From Adlercreutzia agrestimuris (GTDB taxonomy: Bacteria > Actinomycetota > Coriobacteriia > Coriobacteriales > Eggerthellaceae): a stretch of 64,000 nt of DNA. The notes below the pieces were generated by a model. That model had not been told where the DNA came from, did not search any database, and saw only the letters and a list, made by a program, of their open reading frames with translations. The stretch is taken from positions 186,001 through 250,000 of the forward strand of contig NZ_CALPCX010000001.1 of the NCBI RefSeq assembly GCF_943193125.1, in the 5' to 3' direction. Both the position numbers and the translations under genes were made by a program. Position 1 is the first letter of the stretch. Each line of letters begins with the position of its first letter. Of the stretch, positions 28,258 to 36,703 are shown in pieces.

Positions 28258-28749
28258 TTACACATCCTCTTGAGCAAGACGCGCCAACTCAGCAGCACGA
28301 TCGCGAAGCTGCTCGGCTTCTTCGCTCCTCAAACCTGGAATTTCATGTTCACCAGCAGCCGTAGCAACCGTCACACTTGAAAGACCAAATAAACGCAGAA
28401 TTGGTCCTTGGCGAGTATCGGTGTTCTGCACACGAATAAACGGAATCACAAAACGCTTGCGCCAGACAATTCCACGTGCGATATCCAAATAGTCTTCACT
28501 CACCTCGTAGCGCCAGCGCATATAGCGAATAGGAGGCAAAACAACAACGCACAAAATCATCGTGAGTACATAGATAAGGGTCATAATGCCTACGACAACC
28601 CATTCCCAACTGGGATCAGGGTCAACAAGCCCAGCAATAACAAACCCTATTGCACAGCAAACGAAAAGCAACGTGGCACTAATTGCATCATTAAGACGCC
28701 AAACTGACTTTATGCGCGGATCAAGCTGATTCAGGGGAAGTGGTTTCAT
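28258..28749 (-). CDS. PH domain-containing membrane protein (YdbS type)
   Basis: 163 aa. Two transmembrane helices (about 25-45 and 51-75) are followed by one bPH2 domain with RYEVSEDYLDIARGIVWRKRFVIPFIRVQN, the diagnostic strand pattern. It should form a membrane complex with the YdbT-type product encoded two bases downstream. The GAGGAGG site lies six bases before ATG 28749. It is divergent from yqeY. Confidence 0.88.
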   Translation of the reverse strand: MKPLPLNQLDPRIKSVWRLNDAISATLLFVCCAIGFVIAGLVDPDPSWEWVVVGIMTLIYVLTMILCVVVLPPIRYMRWRYEVSEDYLDIARGIVWRKRFVIPFIRVQNTDTRQGPILRLFGLSSVTVATAAGEHEIPGLRSEEAEQLRDRAAELARLAQEDV

Positions 28750-28930
28750 GGATGCCTCCTCAATTATTCAAACCAAGACATTTTAGCAGATTCCGCCCTA
28801 TTCTCTTTATCCCGCAGCGCCTTGGGTACGCTATACTCAAGGCTATTCCACATGCATTAATGATTTATGAACATTGCATCCTGACAAAGTACTTTCAAGT
28901 ATCAGGACGTACGGGTAAGGAGTAAACCAG

Positions 28931-29374
28931 ATGACAAATGACGAGCTGATGCAAGCAATCAAAGATGCCATGAAGGCCAAAGACAAGACGCGTCTTTCCA
29001 TTCTTCGCCAAGTACATGGCGAACTCAAAAACATTGAGGTCAATGAGCGTCGCGACATTACCGATGCCGATGTTGACGCCATGCTCAAACGCACTATCAA
29101 GCAGACCAAAGAAACGCTGGATGGGTCCATTAAAGCAGGCAACAACCAAGAGCGCACTGACATGCTGACTGAACAAGTTGCAATTCTTGAGAGCTATTTA
29201 CCCAAACAAGTATCAGGCGACGAATTAGTTGCACTTATTGATGCCACGCTCGCTGAAACGGGCGCTTCAACCAAAAAAGACATGGGCAAAGTCATGGGCG
29301 CACTTACCCAAGCAACAGGTGGCAACTTTGATAAAGCAGCTGCCGCAAAACTTCTCGGTGAAAAACTTGCGTAA
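28931..29374 (+). CDS. GatB/YqeY domain protein
   Basis: 147 aa. Helical YqeY domain: MTNDELMQAIKDAMKAKDKTRLSILRQV at the start and LPKQVSGDELVALIDATL later. It is homologous to the tRNA-binding C-terminal part of GatB, the amidotransferase subunit that corrects Glu-tRNA(Gln). Stand-alone YqeY proteins probably bind tRNA, but their role is unknown. TAAGGAG precedes ATG 28931. It is free-standing and plus-strand. Confidence 0.9.
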   Translation: MTNDELMQAIKDAMKAKDKTRLSILRQVHGELKNIEVNERRDITDADVDAMLKRTIKQTKETLDGSIKAGNNQERTDMLTEQVAILESYLPKQVSGDELVALIDATLAETGASTKKDMGKVMGALTQATGGNFDKAAAAKLLGEKLA

Positions 29375-29452
29375 CGCCTCTTGATCCGCGCGTTCAACCT
29401 ACACAGCGTCTGAGATCAGTTTTAAAACCAGCAAAAGCGGTGATTCGTGATT

Positions 29453-30373
29453 CTATCGCGCTTCGCCGCTTTCTTTTATCGCGTCCCAAAGCCTATTTTG
29501 CTCAGCGGGCGAAAGATCCTCTATGCGTTTGCCTTGTGCGACACATGCCGCCTCCATTGCCGCCCACCGTGCACGAAACTTCATGCAGCACTGCCGCAGC
29601 GCGCTTTCGCTATCAATGCCCATCTTTCGCGCTACGTTGACCAGCGAAAAGAGAACATCTCCGAACTCCATTTCCACATCTTCGACAGCTTTTTTAGGTG
29701 TCACACCCGCAGCCTTCAAAGCTTCAGGCAAAGGTGCATCAACATCTACTTTGCCTTTTGCAGTTTTTGGAGCATATTCATATGCTTCTTTCAGCTCCGC
29801 TATTTCTTCGTCAACCTTCTCCCATACATCGCTGAGGCATTCCCACTCAAAACCAGCCGAGGCTGCCTTGCGCGAAATTTTTTGCGCTTGCATCAATGCG
29901 GGAAACGAAGAAGGAACCCCCTCCAACAGCCCAGATGGCTCCTGGGCGGTTGCCCCTTCGGCAAGCTTAACTTGATCCCATAAATCAAGCACGTCAGAAG
30001 CATGCTCAGCAGAAGCTTCTCCAAACACGTGTGGATGTCGGCGCACCATTTTAGCGTTGACATCAGCAGCAACATCATCGATGTTGAATTCCCCAGCATC
30101 AGAAGCAATCTGACTTTGCAGGACAACTTGCAACAAAACATCGCCCAGTTCTTCGCGAAGATGAGCAATATCATTTTGCTCAATAGCATCCACTGCCTCA
30201 TATGCCTCTTCCAGCATATTCTTCGCAATAGATGCGTGCGTTTGCGCTTGATCCCAGGGACACCCATCCGGCGCTCGCAGCGCAGAAATTGTGGCTACAA
30301 ACTGGTCAAACGAAGGATGTGGTTGCGGATTTGCTGCTAAATACAGAGCTTCTTTGGCATGCGATGAATTCAA
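29453..30373 (-). CDS. mazG: Nucleoside triphosphate pyrophosphohydrolase MazG
   Basis: About 306 aa. Two tandem MazG (all-alpha NTP-PPase) domains. The first is around the PDGCPWDQAQTHASI signature followed by EEAYEAVDAIE, binding Mg through its Glu residues. The second is in the C-terminal half (EVEMEFGDVLFSLVNVARKMG). It hydrolyses NTPs to NMP and pyrophosphate and can remove damaged nucleotides or affect ppGpp. I prefer TTG 30373, which has AAAGGA seven bases upstream. The upstream ATG at 30400 has no ribosome site and lies directly after TATACT, a probable -10 element. Confidence 0.9.
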   Translation of the reverse strand: MNSSHAKEALYLAANPQPHPSFDQFVATISALRAPDGCPWDQAQTHASIAKNMLEEAYEAVDAIEQNDIAHLREELGDVLLQVVLQSQIASDAGEFNIDDVAADVNAKMVRRHPHVFGEASAEHASDVLDLWDQVKLAEGATAQEPSGLLEGVPSSFPALMQAQKISRKAASAGFEWECLSDVWEKVDEEIAELKEAYEYAPKTAKGKVDVDAPLPEALKAAGVTPKKAVEDVEMEFGDVLFSLVNVARKMGIDSESALRQCCMKFRARWAAMEAACVAQGKRIEDLSPAEQNRLWDAIKESGEAR

Positions 30374-30455
30374 AATGTTTCCTTTCGACAACTCAACCAT
30401 CAGTATAACGGCTTGCGTGAGTGCTATGCTTTCTTAGAACGAAAGGACAGCAAAA

Positions 30456-30929
30456 ATGTCAAACGATCCCGCAGTTTCTACTTCAAACATAGTGCAGCCA
30501 CGAAGTCATCTTCGGGCGGCGCGGTGGGCGGTTCGCATTAGCTTTCTTTTCGTGTTTGTCGTTAATGTACAATGCGCGCTATCTTTTATCATCTGGCCTG
30601 ATGCATTCGTTCAAGCATATCAACTTGAGGGCATTTCCGGTCAAGCCGCGGTAGCAGGCATAGGGGTTGCGTTTCTCATGTGGAATGTTACCTATCCAGC
30701 AGTGATTTTTCGGCCTGACTCGTTTTTTTCTTTAGGCGTCATAGTGCTCATCCAGCAACTCGTTGGCCTTATTGGAGAATGCTTTATTTGGTCGCAATTG
30801 CCCAGCGTTGGCTTTGAGCTACTCAGCAGCAGCATTGCGCGATTTGTGCTTTTTGACGGCGCCGGACTCATTCTTATGGGTGCGGCATTTATATGGTTTT
30901 CTTTTATACGCCATCATGAAAAAGCGTAA
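30456..30929 (+). CDS. Hypothetical four-helix membrane protein
   Basis: 157 aa, not recognised. Four predicted transmembrane segments (about 24-46, 66-84, 92-110, 126-148). The N-terminal 20 residues are polar, and the C-terminus is basic and His-rich (RHHEKA). The topology resembles DoxX-like small membrane proteins, but no diagnostic motif was seen. The ATG follows AAAGGACAG. It may be co-transcribed with the isochorismatase-fold gene 38 bases downstream. Confidence 0.6.
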   Translation: MSNDPAVSTSNIVQPRSHLRAARWAVRISFLFVFVVNVQCALSFIIWPDAFVQAYQLEGISGQAAVAGIGVAFLMWNVTYPAVIFRPDSFFSLGVIVLIQQLVGLIGECFIWSQLPSVGFELLSSSIARFVLFDGAGLILMGAAFIWFSFIRHHEKA

Positions 30930-30967
30930 AGTGAATTAACGAGCTACTCGGTAAGTTAGGAGTACCT

Positions 30968-31618
30968 ATGATTTCCCCCAAGCAAGCAGCGCTTATCATC
31001 ATTGATATGCAGCATGGCTTTATTGACCCCGCCTCTCCCCTTTGCATTGCTGGCGCTGCTGCAACCGTAAACACGTGCGAAAAAGCGCTTACAAAGGCGC
31101 GCGAGCTTGGCATGACAATCGTTCATGTCACCAGGGAATATGCCACGGACGGATCAGATGTTGAAGCAGTGCGCTATGCCACATGGGCAGCAGAGGGCAA
31201 ACCTCTTTCTGCGGCATGCGCAGATGCTCACTCTGGGGACGAAGTTGCGCCTCTTTCTCCGCGCGCAAACGAGTACTGCATCGTCAAACCACGCTTCTCG
31301 GCATTCTTCGCCACGAAACTTGACCTTGTGTTGCGACGTCTTGGTATAACGTGCGTTGTCCTTATGGGAACCACAACACCGAATTGCATTCGCACCACCT
31401 GTTATGACGCACTTTCACTTGATTACAATGTTGCTATCTTGAACGATTGCACATCATCGCGCACACCCGAAGTACAAGCTGCCAACATTGAGGACATGCG
31501 TGCTATTGGAGCTCACATTTTTGACAGCAAGGAATTCATTGCGCATGGCATTGAGCTTGTTCCTGACGTGCTCAACGATGTGCGTGCAGAAATGATTGAA
31601 TTTGCTTGTGAGGATTAA
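30968..31618 (+). CDS. Isochorismatase/nicotinamidase-fold cysteine hydrolase
   Basis: 216 aa. The fold is identified by ALIIIDMQHGFID (catalytic Asp in the DMQ triplet near residue 13), KPRFSAFFAT (catalytic Lys) and GTTTPNCIRTTCYDA with the nucleophile Cys near residue 144. The DxxHxH metal-binding set of nicotinamidases is not clear, so I call only the cysteine hydrolase fold. Amide hydrolysis is expected. TAGGAGT precedes the ATG. Eight bases separate it from the RNA methyltransferase. Confidence 0.82.
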   Translation: MISPKQAALIIIDMQHGFIDPASPLCIAGAAATVNTCEKALTKARELGMTIVHVTREYATDGSDVEAVRYATWAAEGKPLSAACADAHSGDEVAPLSPRANEYCIVKPRFSAFFATKLDLVLRRLGITCVVLMGTTTPNCIRTTCYDALSLDYNVAILNDCTSSRTPEVQAANIEDMRAIGAHIFDSKEFIAHGIELVPDVLNDVRAEMIEFACED

Positions 31619-31626
31619 CGGACCGT

Positions 31627-32499
31627 ATGCTTACTTACCTTGATGCTTTAGACGATGCGCGACTTGATGTATATGCGCGTCTTACCGACGTGGCGCTTCG
31701 TTCAAAACTTGAACCCGAACAGGGTATTTGCATTGTCGAATCAGCAAAAGTGATAGATCGCGCGCTTGACGCAGGTTTGCAACCTTGCTCCTTATTACTT
31801 GAAGCTCACCGCGTAGAGACGCACAAGGAGTTAATCCAGAGATTTGAAACGCTCTGGCCAGACACACCGATCTACGTTGCACCACGCGATGAGCTTGCCA
31901 AACTTACCGGCTTTAATTTGACGCGTGGCGCCCTTGCGGCGTTTTTTCGCCCCCAACCAGAATCGGCAGCAGTGGTGCTTGCACGTGCAACACGTGTTGC
32001 CATCCTTGAAGATATTACAAACCACACAAATGTCGGTGCAATTTTTAGAAGTGCTGCCGCCCTTGGCATGGACGCGGTGCTCATAACGCCTGGGTGCTAC
32101 GACCCGCTGTATCGACGAGCCTTGCGCGTCTCTATGGGTGCCGTCTTCCAGATTCCCTGGGCCTACATTGGCACAGATGTTGAGGGGCCAGGAAAACACG
32201 GCAACGTTATACGCGCTGGTGGTTGGAGCGAAACAGGCATTCCTCTTCTGCATGAACACGGATTTAAAGTAGCCGCTTTGGCGTTAAGCGATAACTCTAT
32301 TGCACTTAACAACCCAATTTTGCAAACCACAGATAAGCTTGCTCTCGTGCTTGGCACTGAGGGCGAAGGCTTATCTGATCACACCATCATGAGGTGTGAT
32401 TATACGGTCAAAATACCCATGTCACATGGCGTTGACTCGCTCAATGTTGCAGCTGCAAGCGCCGTTGCGTTTTGGCAAGTACGCGCGTTACAACCCTAA
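31627..32499 (+). CDS. TrmH/SpoU-family RNA 2'-O-methyltransferase
   Basis: 290 aa. A SpoU substrate-binding N-terminal domain (residues 1-105) precedes the knotted methyltransferase domain. Motif 1 is VAILEDITNHTNVGAIFRSAAALG (Asn, Arg), motif 2 is LVLGTEGEGLSD, and motif 3 is IPMSHGVDSLNVAAASAV (Ser, Asn). SAM-dependent methylation of a ribose in rRNA or tRNA is expected; the target base is unknown. Its TAA stop overlaps the convergent stop of the next gene (CTAA). Confidence 0.92.
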   Translation: MLTYLDALDDARLDVYARLTDVALRSKLEPEQGICIVESAKVIDRALDAGLQPCSLLLEAHRVETHKELIQRFETLWPDTPIYVAPRDELAKLTGFNLTRGALAAFFRPQPESAAVVLARATRVAILEDITNHTNVGAIFRSAAALGMDAVLITPGCYDPLYRRALRVSMGAVFQIPWAYIGTDVEGPGKHGNVIRAGGWSETGIPLLHEHGFKVAALALSDNSIALNNPILQTTDKLALVLGTEGEGLSDHTIMRCDYTVKIPMSHGVDSLNVAAASAVAFWQVRALQP

Positions 32500-32792
32500 T
32501 TGTTTTTGCGCGCGCGTGAATCTTGTGCACGTGTGGCACGTGCACTGCGAGCAGCTTCTTTCTCGTCTTCCTCGCGACGCTTTTTACGACGGTGCACGCC
32601 CTCATAAATGAGCGCAACAGCCACTGCAATTGCGGCGGTGACAATCAAGATCACCGGTGCCTTGTCATAGGCCGCCGACCCTTCAGGAGTAGCACCAAAT
32701 GCCATCAATGGGCAGCAAAGAACACTTGCAAATGCGCCCGTTGTGGCGGTAAGTACCTTTGCCCGCGCGTTTTTCCCCACCAAAACACTCAT
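32496..32792 (-). CDS. Small signal-peptide or single-helix membrane protein, hypothetical
   Basis: 98 aa from ATG 32792, after an AGAGG site. A basic N-terminus (MSVLVGKNARAK), a hydrophobic segment about 9-32 ending MAFGA that resembles a cleavable signal, then one more transmembrane helix (about 44-62, PVILIVTAAIAVAVALIYEG), and a strongly basic/acidic charged tail (RRKKRREEDEKEAARSARATRA). It is not recognised. It lies just downstream of the universal stress protein in the same direction (10 bases). Confidence 0.6.
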   Translation of the reverse strand: MSVLVGKNARAKVLTATTGAFASVLCCPLMAFGATPEGSAAYDKAPVILIVTAAIAVAVALIYEGVHRRKKRREEDEKEAARSARATRAQDSRARKNN

Positions 32793-32802
32793 CAAACAAC
32801 CT

Positions 32803-33234
32803 CTACTTTGCAACCAATACCGGAATCTTTGAGCCTTGGAGTATCTTGTGGCTGACGCTTCCGAAATACTCCTTTATGCCTTCAAGCCCACGATTCCCTA
32901 CTACGATCAGGTCATATGTACGCTGATCAGTCAGTTTGAGAATTTCAGTGGCAGGATTCGTTCCCGTCAAAAGAAGTGAATCGGTGCGCTTTGCCACTTC
33001 ATCATCAAGCGAACCTTCAGCTTCTTCGAGCAATGATTCGCCATCAGAAATCATCATGTCCAAAATCTGCGCAAACGCCTGTTTTTGCGAGTCATCCAAC
33101 AACGGGATAGGCACCACGTAGGCGAGATCCATATGTGCGTCAGGGTTTACTTTCGCAAGATCGGCGCCAAGCGCTAAAGCACGTTTTCCGCCTTCGCTCT
33201 CATCATAAGCTACCAGAATTTTGTCGACTGCCAT
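32803..33234 (-). CDS. Universal stress protein (UspA family, ATP-binding type)
   Basis: 143 aa. The UspA fold runs from MAVDKILVAYDESEGGKRAL to the C-terminal motif VVGNRGLEGIKEYFGSVS, which has the G-2x-G-9x-GS pattern that binds ATP. It is cytosolic, and expression usually rises under starvation or anoxia. GAAAGGAG lies before ATG 33234. It is followed by the small membrane protein. Confidence 0.93.
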   Translation of the reverse strand: MAVDKILVAYDESEGGKRALALGADLAKVNPDAHMDLAYVVPIPLLDDSQKQAFAQILDMMISDGESLLEEAEGSLDDEVAKRTDSLLLTGTNPATEILKLTDQRTYDLIVVGNRGLEGIKEYFGSVSHKILQGSKIPVLVAK

Positions 33235-33453
33235 GAGGTGCTCCTTTCAAACAAACTCGCTAGAGCATTTTTGTTAATACCAGTATACCCGCTGATTGCG
33301 CCAACCATGGTTGCGATCAGACAACGTATTCGCCTCTCCATACGCCGAAGTCAGACCTGTTTCTCGCAAGAAAGATTACCGAGCCATATCTGTAACGCTA
33401 AGCTTTGCGCTACCATAGTCATTAAACCAACAAGCACATCATAAGGAGCACGC

Positions 33454-34206
33454 GTGAGCATCGACACCGCTACTGGCAACGAAGCACCAGCTGAGCTTTC
33501 ATCAAAACGAGTAAAAGATATCTTTTCTCACATTGCCAATAGGTATGAAAAATTTAATGCTATCTCAAGTTTTGGTGCATATAAACTCTGGGTTGCGGGC
33601 ATGATGAAACAAGCTCCTATCAGCAATAATGATGATGTATTGGATATTGCAGGTGGAACGGGTGAGATTACTTTTGCAGTTGCCAAAACCAAACATCCCG
33701 CGCACATCCAATGCACTGACCTTGTTCCCGAGATGCTCGAAGTAGCGAAAGCCCATTACGCTGCAGGAGCAGCCGGATCAGTGCCGGTTCATTTTGAGGT
33801 TGTTGATGCCCAAGATATCCCTTATGAAAACAACTCATACGACACCGTTACAGTTGCGTATGGTATTCGCAATATGCCGCAGCGCGAGCAAGCACTATCG
33901 GAAATGTATCGCGTACTCAAGCCCGGCGGATCACTCGTCTGTTTGGAGTTCTCAACGCCGCCCAACAAGGTGTGGCGTGGGTTGTATCATTTCTATCTGA
34001 ACCACCTTATTCCCTTTTGGGGTGGTCTTATCACGAAGGACAAAAAAGGCTTTGTCTATCTCTCAAGCTCCATCAAGGCGTTCCCTGACCAGGAAGGCTT
34101 AGCAAAACTCATGGAACAAGCTGGTTTTGTCGACGTCACCTGGAAAAACTACACCGGAGGTATTGCGGCTGTCCATGTGGCGAAAAAGCCCGAAGCCATC
34201 AACTAG
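33454..34206 (+). CDS. menG: Demethylmenaquinone methyltransferase
   Basis: 250 aa, GTG start with AAGGAG eight bases upstream. UbiE/MenG family: VKDIFSHIANRYEKFNAISSFG at the N-terminus, then the SAM-binding motif DVLDIAGGTGEITFAVAKT (near 62-80), YDTVTVAYGIRNMPQREQAL and a C-terminal KPGGSLVCLEFSTPP. It carries out the last methylation of menaquinone, consistent with quinone-linked anaerobic respiration. The only other redox genes nearby are the flavoprotein and cytochrome downstream. Confidence 0.94.
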   Translation: MSIDTATGNEAPAELSSKRVKDIFSHIANRYEKFNAISSFGAYKLWVAGMMKQAPISNNDDVLDIAGGTGEITFAVAKTKHPAHIQCTDLVPEMLEVAKAHYAAGAAGSVPVHFEVVDAQDIPYENNSYDTVTVAYGIRNMPQREQALSEMYRVLKPGGSLVCLEFSTPPNKVWRGLYHFYLNHLIPFWGGLITKDKKGFVYLSSSIKAFPDQEGLAKLMEQAGFVDVTWKNYTGGIAAVHVAKKPEAIN

Positions 34207-34328
34207 CGCCACCCCATATCACCCCCACGCGACCATCCTGCCAAGCGGATGCCCATATTGATACGCTTACGATCCATGCAGAACACAAGTTCAGAGCGGA
34301 GTTTTGACACAAGTTCGTGTTATAGGAC

Positions 34329-34374
34329 AAAAATCCCCTGAAAGCGTTGCGTTTACCGCTTGCTTTCAGGGGAT
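34329..34374 (-). terminator. Rho-independent terminator of the flavoprotein gene
   Basis: On the minus strand a 13-base perfect stem (ATCCCCTGAAAGC with GCTTTCAGGGGAT, loop 16) is followed by TTTTTG. It lies 110 bases after the flavoprotein stop at 34485. The 34207-34328 stretch between menG and this hairpin contains no recognisable gene. Confidence 0.85.
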
Positions 34375-34484
34375 GCCCACCGTTGAGCGCTTTGCTGCAA
34401 TAGTTAGAGGGAGGGGTGAACTATGCGGACGCGCTCAATATCGAGGAATGCAAATTTTGCACAAAGCGTCTTTGCTGCTTATGC

Positions 34485-35804
34485 TTATGCTTTTGCCATT
34501 TCTTCACCAGCAATACGGCCGAAGCATACTGCGAATGAAACATAGCAACCGCATCCCGGATAGTTGCCCGGCTTGCCGAAGATGTTGCTTCCAACATCGT
34601 TGCCTGCAGCGTACAGACCAGGGATAACGTCGCCCCATACGTCAAGTACTTGTGCTTTGTCGTTGATAACTACGCCGCCGTGGGTCTCAGCCATGTTGTC
34701 CTCAGGAACTTCCATGTAGCCCTCGTCGTCCATATCCCAGCTATAGAACACATCGTTGTACTGAACGTTGTAGTGATACTGCTGAGCCTTTGCGATCGGA
34801 TAGTAGTAAGACATCTGCGTCAAGTCAGCACCAATTGCCATAGCAGCCTTAATGCCCTCGCCTACGCAAGCGTCAGACATGTAGCACTTCTTGCCCACTG
34901 CCTCAGGAACGAACTTCTTCTGCATCTCTTCGCCAGCGCAGAATCCGCCTGTAGAGAGCATAACGCCCTTGTTTGCCTTGATGTACTCAGTGCCATTTGC
35001 GCCTTCTACCTCAACGCCAATGACGGCACCTTCGTCATCCATAACGAAGCGAACAAACGCGGTGTCAAAAATTGATTCGATCTGCTCAGCGCGAGCGTTA
35101 ATTGCTTCATAGAGCGGCAAGAACAACTCAGGACCAGAGTTTGCCGTGTTGTCAGGCATTGCCTTTGCCCAGTGAGTACGCGGAAGTGCAGTTGCTTTAG
35201 AAATACCGAACTTCTCATAGTCGCAACCAGTAGCGTCCAAGCAGCCAGCGCCGCCCGAAGAACCGCTTGTTGCACCCGAGCCGCCTGCAGCGCGAGCATA
35301 CTCAAAGAGGTCTTGATCGGTGTGCTCTTTGCTCAAGTCCTCCAGCCAGTCAACATTGGCGCCGCAGCGATCAGCGTAAGCACGAGCAATGTAGTCCGGG
35401 CAAGCACCATCGGTGCAAGTCATAATCCAATCATACATATCATCGGCAGCATCTTCGTAGCCAAGCTCTTTTTGAACACGCGTGCCAGCACCCATGATAG
35501 CGCCACCGCAACGAGCCATAGAACCGCCCGGCAAAGCCTCTTTCTCAACAATGAGAACTGATGCGCCATTGTCAGCAGCCTCAATAGCGGTAGCAGCACC
35601 AGCTGCGCCATAACCAAGCACAACTACGTCTGCTTCACGTGCCCACTCAATACCACCAGCAGCGTCTTCACCGGTAGTTGCCAATGAATCGCCTTCTGGT
35701 GCAGCAGAGTCAGCTGATGAGCAACCTACCAGGCCAAAGCCCATAGTTGCGCCCAGCAGGCCAGCTCCTGCTAAAAAGCTACGACGTGAAAATTCCTTCT
35801 CCAT
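34485..35804 (-). CDS. Tat-exported FAD-dependent oxidoreductase, lipoprotein type
   Basis: 439 aa from ATG 35804; the frame extends 45 codons upstream without a ribosome site. The N-terminus MEKEFSRRSFLAGAGLL is a Tat signal, and GLVGCSS (Cys28) is a lipobox. The FAD-binding Rossmann motif VVLGYGAAGAATAIEAADNG begins near residue 60. Fumarate-reductase-type blocks follow: SMARCGGAIMGAGT and AETHGGVVIND with LYAAGNDVG at the C-terminal FAD site. It should be a cell-surface or extracytoplasmic reductase of an organic acceptor or a dehydrogenase; the substrate is unknown. It is 80 bases after a six-haem cytochrome, its probable electron donor. Confidence 0.9.
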   Translation of the reverse strand: MEKEFSRRSFLAGAGLLGATMGFGLVGCSSADSAAPEGDSLATTGEDAAGGIEWAREADVVVLGYGAAGAATAIEAADNGASVLIVEKEALPGGSMARCGGAIMGAGTRVQKELGYEDAADDMYDWIMTCTDGACPDYIARAYADRCGANVDWLEDLSKEHTDQDLFEYARAAGGSGATSGSSGGAGCLDATGCDYEKFGISKATALPRTHWAKAMPDNTANSGPELFLPLYEAINARAEQIESIFDTAFVRFVMDDEGAVIGVEVEGANGTEYIKANKGVMLSTGGFCAGEEMQKKFVPEAVGKKCYMSDACVGEGIKAAMAIGADLTQMSYYYPIAKAQQYHYNVQYNDVFYSWDMDDEGYMEVPEDNMAETHGGVVINDKAQVLDVWGDVIPGLYAAGNDVGSNIFGKPGNYPGCGCYVSFAVCFGRIAGEEMAKA

Positions 35805-35884
35805 CTCTCCACTCCCTTCCTTGGGTGAATATCTGCTATCAAACGACTTTCCCTTGTCGTGGTAGCCAAGATTTGTGCACGCTT

Positions 35885-36529
35885 TTATGCGTGGCAGGTG
35901 TAGCACGAATAGACATCCGTGTGATGACAAGACTTGCAATAACGCGTTGCTGTTTTATCAACTGCGGTAGTTGAATGCATCTTGTGGCAGCTAATGCACT
36001 CAGTTGCAGCATGGTCTTCGTTTTCTGGCAACGCATGCGGATTAACAACTGTACCTTCGCTGTCGGTCAAAACGGTGCATTCGGCAGTCTTCGTTGCAAG
36101 CTCTGCCTGATCATGGCATGACTGACATACTGCGTCGTCAACGCTTGTAGTCACGAGCGCAGAAGCGGCTTTGTCGCTTCCCATCTGAGCACCCTCATGA
36201 GCGGCAACCAAACCAGCCTCGTCGGCGTGGCACGTTGCACATGCAAGATCTGCATGCTGCGAAGCAGTACACGCTGAATCTTGTTGGCTTGCTGCCTCTT
36301 TGTCGTGGCACATTGCGCAGTCGCTCTCAGCGCTCCAGGTAAAAGCAACACCTTGCGAAGCGTCGTCTCCCTGATCATCTTGCTTCGAAGCGTTCGCAGA
36401 CGCATTGTCACCCGTTTCAGACAAGCTGCGCTCTTGCGGGGCACAACCAACAAAGGCTAGGCATGCCACAAGAACAACTGTCGCGACAATGATGCAAGAC
36501 ATCTTTGTACGAGAAACCTTGTTCACCAT
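35885..36529 (-). CDS. Multihaem cytochrome c lipoprotein (six CxxCH)
   Basis: 214 aa. The N-terminal signal ends in VACLAFVGCAP (lipoprotein Cys29). Six CxxCH haem sites are seen: CAMCH, CATCH, CQSCH, CISCH, CKSCH and CYTCH. The spacing resembles the small tetrahaem cytochrome class that feeds flavin-dependent reductases such as fumarate reductases of Shewanella. Here it would accept electrons from a membrane quinol oxidase and pass them to the following flavoprotein. Either ATG 36529 or the next GTG codon fits the AAAGGAG. A strong promoter lies upstream. Confidence 0.9.
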   Translation of the reverse strand: MVNKVSRTKMSCIIVATVVLVACLAFVGCAPQERSLSETGDNASANASKQDDQGDDASQGVAFTWSAESDCAMCHDKEAASQQDSACTASQHADLACATCHADEAGLVAAHEGAQMGSDKAASALVTTSVDDAVCQSCHDQAELATKTAECTVLTDSEGTVVNPHALPENEDHAATECISCHKMHSTTAVDKTATRYCKSCHHTDVYSCYTCHA

Positions 36530-36590
36530 CCTTCTCCTTTCCCCTCTGAATCATCTTGACGATTCAATCTCGAAAACCCGAGATGGCGAA

Positions 36591-36620
36591 TTTATACAAA
36601 AGTACAAAAGCGATCGTCAA
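36591..36620 (-). promoter_or_regulatory. Promoter of the cytochrome-flavoprotein pair
   Basis: Minus-strand TTGACG (36615-36620) and TATAAA (36591-36596) are 18 bases apart; the predicted transcript starts about 55 bases before the cytochrome ATG. Confidence 0.6.
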
Positions 36621-36679
36621 CAGAGTCTCAATTTTTGAAAACGGACGCCTTTTCTCTCGTAGACTAAGACAAATGCTCC

Positions 36680-36685
36680 TATAAT
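36680..36685 (+). promoter_or_regulatory. Consensus -10 element before the Fic-like gene
   Basis: TATAAT on the plus strand, with no clear -35. Transcription would begin near 36692, only about 12 bases before the TTG at 36704. Confidence 0.4.
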
Positions 36686-36703
36686 CCCCGCTATCGAACT
36701 CTT

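Noticed and set aside
34423..34545. Plus-strand 40-codon open frame with a GGGAGGGG ribosome-like site
   Set aside because: It runs antisense through the end of the flavoprotein gene, has no promoter, and its product is low in complexity. The ribosome-like site is probably chance.
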